Positions 47,374-60,258 of a stretch of DNA of 64,000 nt are shown piece after piece. The stretch comes from Lutraria lutraria. Taxonomy: Eukaryota > Mollusca > Bivalvia > Venerida > Mactridae. The notes beneath the pieces are model-generated. The model had not been told where the DNA came from. It saw only the letters and a list, made by a program, of their open reading frames with translations, and did no database searches. A program made the position numbers and the translations under genes. Where the stretch lies: contig OZ026847.1 of NCBI GenBank assembly GCA_964023205.1, positions 632,501 to 696,500 on the forward strand. Reading direction: 5' to 3'. The first letter of the stretch is position 1, and each line of letters begins with the position of its first letter.

Positions 47374-49590
47374 ATTCTAGTATCCTCAATCATGTTAAAT
47401 GTCCTGAAACAAAAGCCTTATTCAACTTTTGACCCCAAATAAGCTAGATCAGCATTTCAGATGGCTCCCTCCTTGAACAAATCAGCTGGTCTGGTTCAGT
47501 AAATACAAATATTACGGTTGATCAGTTTTATACAAGATTTGATTATTTTTTTAATTTTATGACATTTTGATAAATTTATCAAGATGAATAATTTATTGCC
47601 TTAGCTCCTATTTTGAGTTAAGACAAAACTAATGTAACACAACTTCTGTAAATGTGGAGATACTTCAACTTTACATCAATCCAAAGTTTAGTAAAAGATA
47701 AACCAAAGACCATATTGTTTTTGTCTAGTCATTACCTGAATAAATATGGTATAATGAGAGGCTTGAATAGCACCAATCAACCATGAATTCTAAAATATTT
47801 TATCTGACCTCTGACACAATACAATGTTGCATTAGAATTGCTTGGCCACTTGTACCATTGTACAATATAAACAATTTATCAAACCAATCAAGCTTTTATC
47901 TTATATCATTCAATGGAGAACTTACGGTATTCTTCTTTCTACAGTTACAATGTAACAATATTTTTCCATCAACATAATCAATGTATTGCTAAGATTTCAT
48001 CATAAAATTTGGTCCCTTTTGTTATGTTAAATTATCTACAATTTTAATCCAATATAACCACAAATTAATTTGAAATGACTTTGTGACTTCTGGTTAACAA
48101 TTTCATGAAAGATTATATGGCATGGCCAATTATGCATTAAATTGAATGAAAAGTGTCTTGATAATTGTAAATAAATAAGGTAATATACGGCTAATTTTGT
48201 AATTTGCCCATACATCATAGCCACTTCTAAATAATTTCATGAATGAATAGTAAAAAATTATGAAAAATGTTGTTGAAATCTGACATAAATGGTCAAAATT
48301 GTTTTACAGTCAAGGCCATGTATGATGGAATTTCAATTCAGAGATCAGATCAAGGTTTGCACAAAACATTAATTACACAATTCATCTAACCTTTCAACAA
48401 ATTCCACTTGAGGTCATTGATCACAACAAAGTATTTGTGCAGAAAAGCAAAAATCTTAAGTGGTACGTAGGACTTAAACTCCAAACCTGATATTAGTGGA
48501 AACATAGTACATACAGTCATGTGTTAAAACATATCTTTTTTGCCTAATATAATTCCTATTTGGAAATACTCTCTTATTCCCATAAATTTATATCACAGCT
48601 CACAATTCTTGTTATAGATGGTTTGGTACTGAAAGCTGAGATACAACAGTTTGCACTGAATTCTACAAATTTACTGATAATAATTTCAAAACGAACACAA
48701 AATGTGATAAAAACGGTATTTATACCAGTACAATCAAAGAACTGAAAATCTTTAAAAACTCAAAGAACTGATTTTCTTATTGATCAATACAGTTTAAGTT
48801 CAGCCATTGATTAACATCAAATAAGTGTTTACCAAAATTTTCTATTTATAAAAAAATGAATAAGTTTAATGGAAAATTTGAATAGTTTAATAAATTCTCT
48901 ATAGGTATAATCTTTTATAAGTAACTGTTTGTAAATACATGTATGTAAATTATAATAAATTATTTTGCATATTGAATGTTACACAAAGATTTATTACAGG
49001 ACATAAAAAATCTGCCGATGCATTATAATTATAATTTATAGACCATGTAATATAAAGTTACAAAAGGTTGCCATCAAATACTGTAGTATTGCCTGTCAAT
49101 TTTCATAGTTTTGAATAAATAACTGGATTTAATTTTTTTCTTTGGAATGAAATAAAACCAACCCATGTGGTTTTTATGTAGAGAAACAAAACAATAACAT
49201 ATTTATTCTTAAGTAAATACACATGAAGTATTTTTACCATTTCTATGGGGACCAATTCAATAAAACAAGTGGGATGGTCGTTCTTTAACCCAATATATCA
49301 TAACTGGGCTATTCTAGTTGTAAGATTTAATTGGCTAAAGTAGAATTAAAACATTTTATTCTAGTTACCACTGGTACCGGTTCTATCAAGAAAACTTCAA
49401 ATTCAAAAAGTTTTATGGAATGCATGCATGTTATATTACATGTTTCAGTATACATCATACATGTACAATAATTATCAGGAAATCTTCTATATGAGACTAT
49501 GAAATTTGTAAAAAATGGTTGAAATCAAAGGCTGTGATAGCTCATTCAAAAGTGTCATCCATTCACCAACAAACATAAAATCAGTATAAA
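47374..49590. other. Intergenic, no gene seen
   Basis: AT-rich. Short open frames only (up to 64 codons), none with recognisable features. Confidence 0.5.
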
Positions 49591-49887
49591 CTAGAAAAGT
49601 GTCTGGATGACATGGATACCCTCACTGAGAGCTAAGTCTAAAAGGGGCCATAACTCAAGTAAAAATGTTTGGATTTTAATGGAAATCAAACATGACCTGT
49701 ATTTTATTACATTTATTATACACCTTCACATACAATATGAAACCAATCCATGAAATATATCTCGAGTTATCGCTAGCAAACCAAAATTTGAACAGATGGA
49801 CACTAAATAAATTTTGAACGGACGCATGGACAGCCAAGGGTAACACTATATTCCCCTTGTCCATTTTGAATGTCAGCTAGGGGCATA
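49591..49887 (-). mobile_element. HINE/pearl-like element H4
   Basis: The minus strand begins near TTTATGCCCCTAGC. It contains GTCCATGCGTCC and GAGTTATGGCCCC-type phrases, and ends in hairpin TGTC-ATCCA-GACA with CTAG (plus-strand 49591-49594), T following. A short single-unit version of the same layout as H2 and H3. Confidence 0.55.
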
Positions 49888-50290
49888 AAAAGCAATCAGG
49901 TCACTTGTGTCGATCATAATTAACAGTCCATGAATAAAGGATTGAGCAAACAGAAGGATGGAGACATGCATGCTATAAAATTGGTCAAGCATAATGAAAA
50001 ATGCTAGAGACATGCAAGTTTTGTCATTGCCTTATGTTACTGGTATGAGATGAAATTCAACAAGCAATTGTCTAAAGTATCTCACAGACATTTTTATATA
50101 CCCTTTATTTGAGTTGAAGGCAGTTTCAAATCTCATGTGGTTTAAGCCCTAAAAAACTTAATCCTGTATCGATCCATATCATTCTGAGCCCAGTTTAATC
50201 TTTAAAACTGATTCCTCTGGGATATCAAAGAAAATATTCTTATAATGCAGATGTGCTTGGCTCACTGAATCTGTACTTCTACTCATCTAT
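49888..50290. other. Spacer, no feature seen
   Basis: AT-rich, nothing recognised. Confidence 0.5.
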
Positions 50291-50452
50291 ATTTGGAAAC
50301 AGACTGATAATTCAGCTTTCCTTAGCCGTCACTTGCCTAAGTACTACATCCACCACATAATTGTTAAACTATATACTTCCTGTTTCATGTTGCAGTGTAA
50401 GTCTATGTAAAGTTCAGTTTCCATGAGTACATTCAGTACTTTGATATATATG
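50291..50452 (+). repeat. Dispersed repeat D, copy 3
   Basis: Shares TTGGAAAC, CAGCTTTCCTTAGC, CTACATCC, CTTCCTGTTTCATGTTGCAG, TTTCCATGAGTAC and TTCAGTACTTTGATAT with 18781 and 46424. Confidence 0.55.
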
Positions 50453-50493
50453 TATATCTAGTTAGCCAAGCATATCTGGGCAATCCTAGCTTG

Positions 50494-50824
50494 CACTGGT
50501 GTAGCTTCCTATAAGCACTGTAAGCACGTGCCTACCCTCTGACAAATGAAAAAAATAAAAATGCCAAATACACAATTAGAAATGAAGGGGTAGGAGCCGG
50601 GGGAATAGAAGATTTGATTACTCAGACCCAGATTTTGATCAAGTTTAAATAATCTGTTATGTGTTTACTATTTCAAAAAGACTCAAAATCTAGCAGCATA
50701 AAAAACTGCAAGTACTTCATAAATAAATCATGCCAGAAAATGCCACAGAATGCATCCCCGGCAATCTACATGCCCCCCCCCAAGTTGATGCCTACACATT
50801 AATTTACGGTAAGCTACGCCCCTG
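50494..50824. mobile_element. hAT-like MITE candidate
   Basis: Left end CACTGGTGTAGCTTCC and the inverse of the right end CAGGGGCGTAGCTTACC are related. CAGGGGCGTAGC-type ends are common in hAT elements. No 8-bp target duplication is visible, so the assignment is tentative. Confidence 0.4.
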
Positions 50825-52335
50825 CCTTGGTAAATTTTATTAAACATCATTGGACCAGAAAAATGAACATTTTTTTCTCATTTTGATGAGGAAAAGAGCA
50901 AAAAGACTCATTTGGATAAATACTGATCATATCAGATATAGTGTTCTAGCATTGTATGTTGTGACTCATTTTCACTTGACCAGAAGTATCTATAAATCAA
51001 TTAGTCAAGTGTCCATCCTTCATTGTTGTCAATGATTCTGGTTTTAAACCAAATTGATCATATTTTGAGGCAAATTATAAGTTAGCCTTTTAGTTCTTTA
51101 CAACTTCTGTTGTACAGGAAATTACATCAATGTAACAGCTATATGGTACTCAATTAAATTATTGGGACAGTTTGTACTAAAGGGAAATTTGAAGTCTTAA
51201 ATTCTAGCTTTTATAGTCATCCTAAACCATAGCAAGACTCTTGTAAACAAATCCACATTGATGTTATTGTAATATAATTGAATGTTTTCAAACGATTGTA
51301 AACATTACTATGACATTCATTTCCCATGAAATTTGTCATTATGGTAACGTCCAAATACACTATACACACATTTTTATTTACCTTATTGTCGAAAACTCAA
51401 TAATCACACAATTCAATACCAAAATTCTTAAGCTGTTTACATAGTAACCCTGGTAACTCATGAAACATTGCAAATAAAAGATTCTTATCTAAAATTGCGT
51501 TTATTAAATTTCAAAAATCAAACATTACAAGGTTTATTGACACTGATTAATAGAAGAGTTACCAATGCATGACCAGTTATTCATATTTTTCAATACATAA
51601 CGGGCGTATTTTGAAATCAAATACGTTCCTATGGAATTTTATACAAAAACATTAAAAAAAGGGGCTATTACTTTACAATCCTGATTTAAAGCAATCTGAA
51701 TCCACCGTTATCTATTGCGTGGGAATTGAAAATCGCTGTATAAGTTTTAAAAAGTAATTATGTGTAGATAATATATCCAAATGTTTGCATCATTTGCAAT
51801 AAATCAAATGAATGTCAATTCTTAATAGGTATCCTTTAGAAGACTCAGCATGTTTTAATTCAAGATAAATATTGATCAATTCAATGGAAACACCATGGCT
51901 TACTTTCATCAGTAAATGCATGACATTTTTAATCCATCAATTTTCACCTAAAACTCACACATCTAAGGAGTAGTTAAGAATTGGAACCTTTTTGGAGATT
52001 TCTCTTTTACAGTGTCATTTTAAAATCAAGCAGTTTTAATGGATTTTTTGAGTTTTATTTCATTGACCAATGGCTGTAAATCCTTGGTACATCATTAAAA
52101 GTAATTTCTATTTCTAGTATAATTTCTTAAACATTTCTAATATTTTATTTAATCCAAATAATTTTCAAATTTATTTAATGCAAAGCCTTATAACATTAAT
52201 ACAGCTATTTTGAAATAAAAATTTGTCAATCGACATTTTTATGATTATGCTTTTTGTAGTTTTTATTTTGAAATCTTTTCTAAAGGTGAAATTCAAAGTA
52301 CAAAACATTTAAGAATCTAGTATTCTCACATAAGG
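50825..52335. other. Intergenic, no gene seen
   Basis: AT-rich, nothing recognised. Confidence 0.5.
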
Positions 52336-52497
52336 TACAGTCAAACCTGTGAACAAAGGTCATCCTTAGGAATGACATAATGTGGCCTCTGTAGACAGGT
52401 GACCTTTGTTCATGCATTATTTTGTTCTAAATAATCAATAATTTATTCCTAAGGTGGCCTTTATTCAGAGGTGGCTGCTAACACAGGTTTGACAGTA
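52336..52497 (+). mobile_element. MITE family B, copy 5
   Basis: TACAGTCAAACCTGTGAACA at the left; AACACAGGTTTGACAGTA at the right, a ~15 bp inverted pair. The best preserved copy of family B. Confidence 0.8.
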
Positions 52498-53078
52498 TTT
52501 TATTTCTAGTCTAAAATCAACTCAATTAAATTTAAGATAAAACAAATTTGGCAGTAAAAAATATAAGTTTTCAGCATGAAAACTGATTCAGAAGAACTTT
52601 TTTTAGCAAACTCATATAATCAGTTGGCAGTAATAACAACCCATGATATATAAGGTATTCAACCTGTGTGAATCTATCAAAGTCCCACACCATGCCATCT
52701 TAAAGTAGATCACTGATTAATGATATAGGTCAGGAATCAGTCGTTACATCGTATCAAATTTCTTACACTTGTGTGTTTATTATCAATTAACATCTCAACA
52801 CGACACTGAAAATATTACCGGCAATAATTTAAATTTGACTGGTTATCAATAAATCACAATTTGTTTCCAAATAGAAGTAAGGTTAGCTTTAGATCAGTCA
52901 AGCACACTTAATTAGATTCAAGCCGTACATTGTGATTATATTATTGCAATAACCAAAAATGTATGGTTATATTAACTGGCATTTATCTCTTCTTGTGGAA
53001 TATATTTTAACAAATCATGATAAAAATTTACTATGTATGGTGCTTTTGGAGTCCTATTTTATGTCATATATTTATAGA
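52498..53078. other. Spacer before the 24-bp array
   Basis: AT-rich, nothing recognised. Confidence 0.5.
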
Positions 53079-54381
53079 TTATGTTTGTATATTGTACGGT
53101 TTCATGTTTGTATATTGTACGTTTTTCATGTTTGTATATTGTACGTTTTTCATGTTTGTATATTGTACGGTTTTCATGTTTGTATATTGTACAGTTTTCA
53201 TGTTTGTATATTGTACGGTTTTCATGTTTGTATATTGTACGGTTTTCATGTTTGTATATTGTACGGTTTTCATGTTTGTATATTGTACGGTTTTCATGTA
53301 TGTATATTGTACGGTTTTCATGTTTGTATATTGTACAGTTTTCATGTTTGTATATTGTACGGTTTTCATGTTTGTATATTGTACAGTTTTCATGTATGTA
53401 TATTGTACGGTTTTCATGTTTGTATACTGTATGGTTTCATGTTTGTATATTGTACGTTTTTCAGGTTTGTATATTGTACGTTTTTCATGTATGTATATTG
53501 TACGGTTTTCATGTTTGTATATTGTATGGTTTTCATGTTTGTATATTGTACGGTTTTGATGTTTGTATATTGTACAGTTTTCATGTTTGTATATTGTACG
53601 GTTTTCATGTTTGTATATTGTACGGTTTTCATGTTTGTATATTGTACGGTTTTCATGTTTGTATATTGTACGGTTTTCATGTATGTATATTGTACGGTTT
53701 TCATGTATGTATATTGTACGGTTTTCATGTTTGTATATTGTACGGTTTTCATGTTTGTATATTGTACGGTTTTCATGTATGTATATTGTACGGTTTTCAT
53801 GTTTGTATATTGTATGGTTTTCATGTTTGTATATTGTACGGTTTTCATGTATGTATATTGTACGGTTTTCATGTTTGTATATTGTACGGTTTTCATGTAT
53901 GTATATTGTACGGTTTTCATGTTTGTATATTGTATGGTTTTCATGTTTGTATATTGTACAGTTTTCATGTTTGTATATTGTACGGTTTTCATGTATGTAT
54001 ATTGTACGGTTTTCATGTTTGTATATTGTACGGTTTTCATGTTTGTATATTGTATGTTTTTCATGTTTGTATATTGTATGGTTTTCATGTTTGTATATTG
54101 TATGGTTTTCATGTTTGTATATTGTACGGTTTTCATGTATGTATATTGTACGGTTTTCATGTTTGTATATTGTACAGTTTTCATGTATGTATATTGTACG
54201 GTTTTCATGTTTGTATATTGTACGGTTTTCATGTATGTATATTGTACGGTTTTCATGTTTGTATATTGTATGGTTTTCATGTTTGTATATTGTACAGTTT
54301 TCATGTTTGTATATTGTACAGTTTTCATGTATGTATATTGTACGGTTTTCATGTTTGTATATTGTACGGTTTTCATGTTGG
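53079..54381 (+). repeat. 24-bp minisatellite, ~54 units, open on both strands
   Basis: Units GTTTGTATATTGTACGGTTT then TCAT. Variable sites are T/A in GTTTG/GTATG and CGG/CAG/TGG. The period is a multiple of three and the unit lacks stops, so all three plus frames and at least two minus frames stay open over long distances (up to 486 codons). Examples are the peptides FMFVYCTV, SCLYIVRF and HVCILYGF on the plus strand, and MKTVQYTN and HENRTIYK on the minus. Three short units near the start shift the frame. Satellite DNA; there is no evidence of translation. Confidence 0.95.
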
Positions 54382-55736
54382 ATCAATCAGATAAGCAAGA
54401 CTCACCTGCTTTCTGCTAACATTACCAAAACAGATATCAAACATTGACAATTTTTTCCCTTAAATTGCACAATTCTAGTAATTTTTAGAAAAAATAATTA
54501 TATTTTCAAAAGTCTTGGAAAATTTTCGAAATGCTTTCCCATGTAAAAATTGATGTTAAAATTAAAGATTTGTTTTATTTGAATATAAATTAAGCATACA
54601 AAGTAACAGTTTTTATAGCATTAGATTTATGTAGTATGGATTTTTTGATATCTTTGTTAAAGAAAGATTATTATAATTCAGCTTTTTCATAGACAGATAG
54701 ATATTTATTGCAAACATAAGGCATATAAAGCCCAACAGTTTACAATACATGTATATAATGAATATGTCCCAATGTAGAGATATATCCAAAGGTTTCAAAT
54801 ATTTACTGCAATTCCCTAGGTTTGCAATATTTTCATGGACCATGGCTGACATTTGTATAAAGTATAAAAAAGCTACACAAAAAAGCTACACTTGGAAATT
54901 ATCTTATTTGAGATTTTTTTGTGGATCTTATTTTTCATTTCCTAAAATATGAGATCTTAAGAATTTTTACGGTGGTATTCTAAATTAATACTTTTTGTAA
55001 ATCTTTTTTCATTTTAGAGTACTGCTATGTTTATATTTCCGTTTCTAATCCAATTAGGCGTTCAAAAATTTAAGATCGAAACCATTCATAAGTAGCACAG
55101 AGATAGAAAGAATGTTTTTATTTTTTTTAAGGGGTATGACGGTGAACTATCTTGATTTATTTCTTGAGCTCACTAGCTATTCATGCATATGAGTTCGTAT
55201 AAGCTAGGATTAAAATTTATCCCTTGTACAATTAATTGTGAATGACTTTCGAGTACATTATGTAGTAAATTCAAGGTGGAAGCAATTTGACATATTGATC
55301 TTTCATAGATAAACATTTACTTACTAATTTACATTTTATACTATTTGATAAAAGTCTATAGTGCGGTACCCAACAACCAGTGTGCCGTGTTCTATAAATA
55401 GACACAATGTATGTAAATAGCGTTATCGGATTTTCCCTACGAGTTAAACATATAAATAGTTTGATATACAATGACATACCAGTGTGACCCTATTCAGTGA
55501 AGCCTTTATCATTAAGTTTTATACATAATTTATCACACATTCTTCAACCAAAAGAAAATCATTATCTTCATTGAAATGGAGATTAAATTTCCAAATTCGA
55601 AAAAAAAAAATATTTCACCAAATTTAACCATCTAATTTACATAATCAATATAAGCATGCTATTTCCATCAATCGTACAAACATGTAAGGAAAGAAATGGC
55701 GTATAATGACAGAGATCAATTCTCAATCATAAATCA
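54382..55736. other. Intergenic, no gene seen
   Basis: AT-rich, nothing recognised. Confidence 0.5.
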
Positions 55737-55970
55737 GGAAACCAGTAAGAAAACGCCCAGCAGCAAATTCCACAAAAATTATTTTTTTACCATAAAATTT
55801 TGTATTTACATAATTATGTGACAGATCATATTTCAGGATGCAAGTAAGAAACTGCCCGTCAGAAAAAAAGTAAACAAAACAAATTCTAAAAAAATTCTTT
55901 TTTACCTACAAAATATAAATAAAATTTTGTATTTACATAATTATAAGACAGATAATTGTTCAGGATGTAG
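55737..55970 (+). repeat. ~115-bp tandem duplication
   Basis: Two diverged copies share TTTTGTATTTACATAATTAT, GACAGAT, TTCAGGATG and AAGTAAGAAACTGCCCGTCA-like sequence. Confidence 0.65.
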
Positions 55971-56129
55971 ATTTCTATTACTGAGTATCTTTCTTTCAAT
56001 GAAATCAATAAATCTTTATCAATTATTTAAAAGTTCACGGTTCAATAAAAATATTAGCAAATTAAAATACTTGTTACAGTATAATAAAGAGAATGAGAAT
56101 AACATTAATGAGGTGGAGGGTGTGTGTGG

Positions 56130-56345
56130 GGTGATCATGCAGTGGTCTAATGGTAACATGCTGCACTACTTAAAGATAGAAAGGTTGCATGCAGGTTTGA
56201 ATCTCATCTCTATCTTTCAATATTTCAGGGATGCTTTTCAGTGTCCCCGTCCCAACAGCTGAGTCTCGTACTGTGTGTAGAAAATCACAGGAAATGTGTG
56301 AGAGTGAATCGGTGATTTACACCTGACACAATAAAGAACTAGGAA
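56130..56345 (+). mobile_element. tRNA-derived SINE candidate
   Basis: Head GCAGTGGTCTAATGGTAACA (A-box) and GCAGGTTTGAATCTC (B-box), followed by ~130 bp of body and ending CACAATAAAGAACTAGGAAG. The body differs from the SINEs at 12 kb. No clear target duplication was found. Confidence 0.5.
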
Positions 56346-57065
56346 GAACTATTTGAAAAGAGTAGGGATATAAATGCTTGATTCTCCTGTATCTTATCTC
56401 ACCTCACTTTGGGCTGGCTCTGAAATTACCATAGATGTCAAATGGGCTGCTAAACAAAAGATAAATTAACTGGATCAATGAGAAATGGGGACTGGAATCC
56501 TGGGTCCGTATTCACAAAGCATCTTAAGATTTTCTTTAACTTAATTAAGTCAAAATCTTTACTTCAGTGAAAATTTTGTTCATGGTAAAAGTTTGTAAAC
56601 CAGTCATCAAAAGTTTGAAAATGAATTGTCATTTTCATAATTGGCATCTTTAGAACAAAGATAAAATAATATTATTGTGATTTCCTCCTTTATATTAGTA
56701 CAAACGAGTTAAGGAAAAAGTCGAATTTAAGGAAAGATATAACTTACCGTAAGTTAAAAAATTACTTAAGATGTTTATTGAATACCGACCCTGATCTACA
56801 AGTACAGCCCCAGTCACTTAACCTTCTGGTAAATGTTGTTGCTTCCAATCTTAATCTGAGCAGGATTCATCCATGATCTTCACCTTCTCTAAATTAGTGC
56901 CAGTACTGCTGATAATCCCAGGAAACAGTCATTCTATGTGATTGATAAAATTTGTAATTACTGTACATGTAACATATTCAATGTAACACAAATATATTGT
57001 AAGATAACAGAACAAAAAGAAGAAAGACCATGGAATTAAGATATTTTTCTGTAACAATAACTATA

Positions 57066-57116
57066 CCGGATACAGGGCTCAAACCTGGGACCTCCTGCTT
57101 GCAAGTCAGATACTCT
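57066..57116 (-). pseudogene. tRNA-Ala-like fragment T5
   Basis: The minus strand reads AGAGTATCTGACTTGCAAGC then AGGAGGTCCCAGGTTTGAGC, the anticodon and T-arm of the same family as 46856. The 5' half is missing. A second, unrelated tRNA-like T-arm (GGTCGCGGGTTCGATACTCT) lies on the plus strand at about 57258. Confidence 0.5.
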
Positions 57117-57299
57117 ATGCTGATTGATAGCAAATTGTTTTGTAAATACTAATCGGCATGGAATATTTGCTTGTTATAATAAAGACAGTTACTGTTTCTG
57201 TCTGATACCTCAGTTGCCTTCTGTATCTGATTCACCGTGTTTTCCTGTGTTTATGCAGGTCGCGGGTTCGATACTCTGGGCACGCCATACTTTTCTCTC

Positions 57300-60109
57300 T
57301 TATTGACTTGAAGTAATTTGAAACATCTGATGCTCATTTTCATACCTGCAGGAAAAAGTTAACATTGTCACAAATACATCTTCAATTCTCCCATGGATAA
57401 AACTGATTACATTTTTTTTCATGGTAATAATTGTTTTCCTCATCTTCCTCTATTCCTATAATATCAGCTCTCTGAAAAATATGAAAATAACATTTTGTAT
57501 AGTTGCCCATGTCTTTTTTTTTACATGGAGTAGGAAGAAAAAATATTTCAGTCATTTTTATTACTTGGAGTAATTTTTTGTTGTAGATAATAATTATTTT
57601 AATTGAGCAATGTCTTTGTTCAATAATTAAACTGCCTATATGTGCGTAAAGTAAAAAGTAATAAACCATGATAACCAATCTAAATCCAGAGTAATTGTAA
57701 ATTATTGTTAAAAATGCGTAAAGTTGACATATAACAACAGATGAAACAAATTAACGTCCCTTCAGAGAAAAAATGAAAGCTAATGTGTCAAAGATATCTA
57801 TTGGTATTATTCTGTGACTTTACAAGCAAAATAAAATATTTATGATAAAACATAATTATCATGATAACATATCCAAGAATTTTAGTGGTTTTGACAAATT
57901 TAAGTGCAAGATCTTAATAGCATCAACATGTGAATTTAACAGTTATAAAACACTAACATCAAAGTCCTGCAATTTGTTGACATTCTGTTCAAAGCCATGT
58001 ATGTGTCGTTATTGGCCTATTGATTAACAAAGAAAAAATCAATTTAATTGTACTGATAATTGTACTGATACAAACGGTTTTACTTTCATGCCCATAGCTT
58101 ATCTCTTCAGTATTTTCAGTAATCAATACACTAGAATAACAATTAATAGTAATTTACTTCCTCTCTCATGCCCCTGTGGCATTTACTTCAATCTTGATAA
58201 AATAAGGATGCTATTTAGTAAGTGTAAACTTGCTGTAAATAATTGTTTTCAAATTGTCACATCTTACTAAAATATGATAACAAAAGGCTTCATTTACAAA
58301 CAAAATGTTCTGAAAGAAATATTTTACATTGCTTTTTACTTATAATTTTTATCAGATTTAATTCTCTCTTGAACAAATTGAATGTAGGAAAATTAGCTTA
58401 CATAGATTCATTATCATATTTTACAATGTAAACATTGATTTTAATCACAATAAGTATCTCAAGTTCTAAGTTAACACTACATCATACTGAATTATTGTTA
58501 AAATGTTTCAAAATAGTCTGCCCAATATAATTAAACATAAAGTTTGTGAGTGAAACAGCAACATTAAGAATTGTCCATAAAATTTGGAAAATTAGCAAAC
58601 TTGAAGGGGAAGCAGTGTACAATAGGTTTTCAGTCCTGTGAGGATATTTGTTTAATTAATTTAAAGAAATTAATATGAAGCTTTGAAAGGGGCTGTCAAA
58701 TGAATGGGCTATTTCAAAAGTTGTTGAATCTACAATGAACTAATTTACATAGACAGGTAAACTAAATGATCAAATCATTGCTGACACATGCCAGTTATAC
58801 CAACATTACACAAAAGTCATCAAATTTAGTTAAGTTACGATTTTGACTCAATCTGGTAAAATATACACCAAAATTATTTCTTTTTTCTTAAATCCATTTA
58901 CATTAAATTGACAGCAGGATGTTAATCTTGTGACAATTGGGTTCAATTTCAGACCACTTTATGTATATCAAGTAGTAATTGCACAATACTGATGATGTGT
59001 TAATCTACTTTCAATTTCCATGTATTTAATACAGATTTATCATCACCTCATGCCAAACACTTTTGAAATTAATCCATAAAACTGCCAAATCAGGAATACA
59101 GTAGATTTCTGGTAAAACTATTGATTTTTCAAGTAAGGCACAGAGTATTAATGTAAAGTTCAATAGACTTAGCTGATTGGCTTAAGATTATGTTTAGGGG
59201 ATTTAATGTAACCCTTATAATGGAGCAACAAAAGGGCCTGATAAATATTTCCATTTAATCCAAATAAGGTAAAAATTAGATAGTCTTTATACACAGTAGG
59301 ACATAACTGAAGAAGATTGGTTTATTAGAATATTCTTAATAAGAGTTGCACTCTTCCCCAGGTGCTCAGATATGTATCACAAGAAGGTAAATAAGGGCTA
59401 AAAGGGCCAGAAGAAATCAAAGTACCTCCAACTGATAATCTAAATAATCAATCATTTAATTTAGGGACATCAAAGACTAGGGATTATGTACATCAATGTA
59501 GGAATTTCTACACAGCCTTGTTGAATATTGAAGGTTAATAATAAATATATGATTTTAAGATAAAAAATGCATAAACTCAGCTAACATTTATAAAGCATGG
59601 ACTATCAAACAAAAATTTGATTGAAACAATTGTTATCTCAATGCATTTCCCAGAAATTTGATTTCAAACAACTGCTAAATCTAGATCTTGATCCAATTAA
59701 TGTTATTTCCAAGAATGGATTTTGAATTTTAAAAAATCTGTACAAACAATATGTTGGCACTAATCCTTAGGGAATTCAGAAAACAATACACTACAATAAT
59801 ATTTAGTTAGTCATTACTGATTAATTAATCCAACAGCCAAACAATGCCAAGCAAATCATGTTACAATGACATAATCATATACAACTCATATTTCATAGTT
59901 TTCACAGATCAAATTGTTGAGTAAATAGAATCATTATATGAAAAAAATGAATTATTATTGTTATGATCTGTTCTGTTAATCAAATCAAGTTTTGAGCAAT
60001 TGCAGTTTGCACATTCAGTAATTGAGTAAATACTGGAATAAATTGAGCAAATAATGTTAAAGCAATAAAAAGAACAAGTTCTCTGCAGAAATCATCAGTA
60101 TTCTATCAG
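57300..60109. other. Intergenic/upstream region of the p53-family gene
   Basis: Strongly AT-rich, with no long open frame. It would contain any distal regulation of the p53-family gene, but no specific site is proposed. Confidence 0.5.
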
Positions 60110-60132
60110 TATATATATATATCAGTATATAA
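60110..60132 (+). promoter_or_regulatory. TATA-rich patch upstream of exon 1a
   Basis: A TA microsatellite and TATATAAC lie about 85-105 bp before the ATG of exon 1a. This could be a core promoter for that exon but is weak, as TA repeats are common here. Confidence 0.25.
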
Positions 60133-60217
60133 CTAGAAAATTAATATAACCTAGCTACTTTATCAGTTATTAAATTTGATATTACTTAATTAGTTCTAAG
60201 TTATTCAGAGATACAAA

Positions 60218-60258
60218 ATGGTAATCAAGACTGAACCATTCGACTTCGACTTTCAAGG
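60218..60258 (+). CDS. p53: p53-family gene, alternative first coding exon 1a
   Basis: ATG at 60218 in the context ACAAAATGG. It encodes MVIKTEPFDFDFQ and two bases (GG) of the next codon, then a GTAAGA donor. Spliced to the acceptor at 62458, GG joins A to give Gly and the frame continues into the transactivation region of exon 2. IKTE fits a PsiKxE sumoylation consensus and the exon is acidic/aromatic, so it could add to the activation domain. It has the same phase, similar start (MV-I/L-K-x-E) and same end (QG) as exon 1b, 580 bp downstream. Read here as an alternative first exon; it could also be an older duplicate that is no longer used. Confidence 0.6.

Noticed and set aside
52959..54447. 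Several 180-486 codon frames on both strands
   Set aside because: All are readings of the 24-bp satellite; no start context, splice or family support.
57254..57290. Second tRNA gene (GGTCGCGGGTTCGATAC)
   Set aside because: Only a T-arm is present; D-arm and acceptor are missing.
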